The notes under the pieces are model-generated. The model was not told the origin of the DNA, did no database searches, and was given only the letters and a program-made list of their open reading frames with translations. From a bacterium (GTDB lineage Bacteria > Patescibacteriota > Gracilibacteria > UM-FILTER-43-11), in contig JAUHXI010000083.1 in assembly GCA_030426875.1 (NCBI GenBank), positions 1 through 6,546 on the forward strand: 6,546 nt of DNA. The letters are read 5' to 3'. The position numbers and the translations under genes are program-made. Below are positions 4,750-6,546 of the stretch, one piece after another; the first letter of the stretch is position 1; each line of letters starts with the position of its first letter.

Positions 4750-6546
4750 TTAATTAACATCAATCCCATGCTTGTGAAACAACGCTGTAATGTTGGGCTG
4801 TCTTCCAGTAAACGTGGTAAAAAGTTCCATTGCTGGCCTTTGAGTGCCTGGCGACAGGATCTCATCCGCATATTTTTCTCCAAAAGCTGGATTCAGTAGG
4901 CCGATTTTTTTAGCCTCCTCAAACATGTCCGCCTCCAAAATCTCGGCCCAGACGTAGCTGTAATAGCCAGCACTGTAGCCTCCTGCAAACACATGAGAGA
5001 AGGCAGTGTACATGCTATAACCCTCAAATTTTTTAAGCACACTGTACTGGTCTGAGACCTCAAAACACTTTTTATCCAAGGCCTCCACCGTTTCGGGAAT
5101 GGGTTGGCTGTGGAGTGAATAATCCAAATAACCAAACTCATTCTGGCGGATTAAGAATAGACCCGCCATAAAATTCTTAGTTTTTTTCAACTTTTCGATG
5201 ACCTCCTTGGGAATCACCTCATCGGTTTCGTAGTGTTTGGCAAATGTTTTAAGGACATCATACTCCCAACACCAATTTTCCAAAATCTGAGACGGAGCCT
5301 CCACAAAATCCCATTCAGTGTGAAAACCGTTCAAATTTGGCAAATTATGGCTACTCAGCATCACATGGATCGCATGGCCAAATTCGTGGAAGATGGTTTC
5401 TGCATCGCGGTGGCTGAGCAATGAAGGCTTGTCTTTGCCAGGTTGAGGAAAGTTACATTCATTGATGACAATCGGCAGTCTTTTTTCCCCTTTTGAAGTG
5501 AGGTAGCCGGACCGTAAATCATTCGCCCAGGCGCCTGGTCTTTTTTCAGGACGGGTGTAGGGATCGATGAAATAATAAGCAATCAAATCACCCTTTCGAT
5601 ACACCTCAAAGGCCTTTGAACCTTCCGCATAGGGTTCAATCTCAATGGGTTTCATGTCGATATCAAATAAGGTTTTGATCATTTCAAAAAGTCCCCCCAA
5701 TACCTTCTCAAATGAAAAATAAGGCTTCAAAGTTTTGCTATCCACATCATATTTCGCCTTCTTGAGTTTTTCAGAATAATAACTCAAATCCCACTCCTCT
5801 AAATCATCCTTACCGACGAATTCCTTCAATTCGCGAATATTTTCCTGAGCTGCAGCGCCGGCTTTTTCAGCCACTGCCTTTAGGGTTTCTAAAACCTTCT
5901 CTGTACTTGGAGCCATGCGTTCTTGTAACACGTATTCCGCATAATTTTTAAAGCCGAGGAGCTCCGCTTTTTTCTGTCTTAACTTCAAAATTTCCAATGC
6001 CACGGGCCGGTTGTCATGCTTTCCTCTGACGGCCACTTGGTTGTTGGCTTTGTAGAGTTTTTCTCGGATGGATTCATCGGCACAATAGCGCAAAATGGCA
6101 ATGGTGCTGGGCGGACTGAGGGTGAAGACGAACTCTTTTTCTGACTTTCGATTTTTTGCCTCCTTTCGAGCTGCTTCCTTATCTTCTTCGGGCATTTCCG
6201 TTAGAGATTCACTATCATCCATCTCATAAAAAAACTCGGCCTTGGCGTCGATAACGTGGTTTGAGAATTTTTCGGAGAGTTCACTGAGCTTTTTGTTGAT
6301 TTGTTTCAGCTGCTCTCGTCCTTCTTCAGGCAGATGCACTCCAGCGACTTCCATGTCTCGAATCACCAGTTCTAGGGAGCGCTTTTCGTGCGGGTTCAAG
6401 TCGGTTTTTTGAATCAATTTAAGCTTTTGATAAAGTGCTGCATTCAAACTGATTTTATTCTGAAAATCAACCAGTGCAGGTTGAAAGTCGGCAATGATTT
6501 TTCGGGTTGCGTCGCTAGAATGGCTAGAATTGAAGCTATCGATGGC
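4750..6546 (-). CDS. M3 family zinc oligopeptidase (thimet oligopeptidase / oligopeptidase A type), N-terminus beyond window
   Basis: The minus-strand frame stays open to base 6546, so the TTG at 6447 is not the start; 598 codons are visible and the family is usually near 680 residues, so some 70-90 residues are missing. Numbering from the right edge, the zinc site HEFGH is at 387-391 (bases 5388-5374) within TIFHEFGHAIH, and the third ligand is E416 in WDFVEAPSQ, followed by ENWCWE. The substrate-binding segment HVFAGGYSAGYYSY (518-531) carries the His and two Tyr residues conserved in the family. The N-terminal helical half (LSELSEKFSNHV, then LSPPSTIAILRYCADE) is also typical. The enzyme should be cytoplasmic and cleave short peptides released by larger proteases. 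ENWCWE and AGYYSY resemble oligopeptidase A more than Dcp, but I do not assign a symbol. The catalytic core appears intact. Confidence 0.96.
   Translation of the reverse strand, partial: AIDSFNSSHSSDATRKIIADFQPALVDFQNKISLNAALYQKLKLIQKTDLNPHEKRSLELVIRDMEVAGVHLPEEGREQLKQINKKLSELSEKFSNHVIDAKAEFFYEMDDSESLTEMPEEDKEAARKEAKNRKSEKEFVFTLSPPSTIAILRYCADESIREKLYKANNQVAVRGKHDNRPVALEILKLRQKKAELLGFKNYAEYVLQERMAPSTEKVLETLKAVAEKAGAAAQENIRELKEFVGKDDLEEWDLSYYSEKLKKAKYDVDSKTLKPYFSFEKVLGGLFEMIKTLFDIDMKPIEIEPYAEGSKAFEVYRKGDLIAYYFIDPYTRPEKRPGAWANDLRSGYLTSKGEKRLPIVINECNFPQPGKDKPSLLSHRDAETIFHEFGHAIHVMLSSHNLPNLNGFHTEWDFVEAPSQILENWCWEYDVLKTFAKHYETDEVIPKEVIEKLKKTKNFMAGLFLIRQNEFGYLDYSLHSQPIPETVEALDKKCFEVSDQYSVLKKFEGYSMYTAFSHVFAGGYSAGYYSYVWAEILEADMFEEAKKIGLLNPAFGEKYADEILSPGTQRPAMELFTTFTGRQPNITALFHKHGIDVN

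Noticed and set aside
6445..6447. TTG as the start of the M3 peptidase
   Set aside because: The frame continues to the right edge with 33 more codons that match the family's N-terminal helical region in character.
1..6546. Alternative genetic code (TGA as glycine)
   Set aside because: Three genes end at TGA at sensible protein ends, and no gene contains an in-frame TGA at a conserved glycine.
1..6546. tRNA genes, CRISPR arrays, insertion sequences
   Set aside because: No cloverleaf, no regularly spaced direct repeats and no transposase-like protein could be seen on either strand.

Overview
The window looks like a chromosomal segment of a Patescibacteria (CPR) bacterium, possibly Peregrinibacteria-like. 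I infer this from protein style: the histidine kinase H-box reads SLASHQLKTPL after an AKSEF lead-in, there is a lipoprotein with a Gmad2 domain, and the Smr protein has the IIPGKGTGAL form. Base composition is moderately AT-rich. Three genes end in TGA and the ORFs carry no in-frame TGA, so the standard code applies, not the Gracilibacteria/Absconditabacteria TGA=Gly code. Shine-Dalgarno sequences are mostly absent.

Layout. Bases 1-2656 hold three plus-strand genes: the 3' part of a membrane sensor histidine kinase, a stand-alone response-regulator receiver protein, and a lipoprotein with an acidic linker and a C-terminal Gmad2 domain. The lipoprotein seems to have its own promoter with a very short leader. 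A strong bidirectional hairpin terminator (2689-2724) separates it from a convergent minus-strand gene for a two-TM bacterial PH-domain protein. That gene is divergent from a small Smr-domain gene, and a 25-bp palindrome sits in the shared promoter region. The Smr gene converges, with a 5-bp gap, on a minus-strand gene for an unrecognised soluble protein carrying HEKLH and EGFT, a probable zinc metallopeptidase. About 500 bp without a convincing gene follows (4244-4749). It contains a long imperfect hairpin built from 7-bp tandem units and a second, smaller site with related units. The window ends in a minus-strand M3 oligopeptidase (thimet oligopeptidase / oligopeptidase A type) whose N-terminus lies beyond the right edge.

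How the genes relate. The kinase and receiver protein very likely form a phosphorelay pair, but no DNA-binding output domain is present, so the output is unknown. The lipoprotein and PH protein are probable cell-surface and membrane components. The M3 enzyme is a housekeeping peptide-degrading enzyme. No coherent new multi-gene system is evident. The most interesting items are the orphan HEXXH protein, the heptamer-built hairpin beside it, and the palindrome between the PH and Smr genes.
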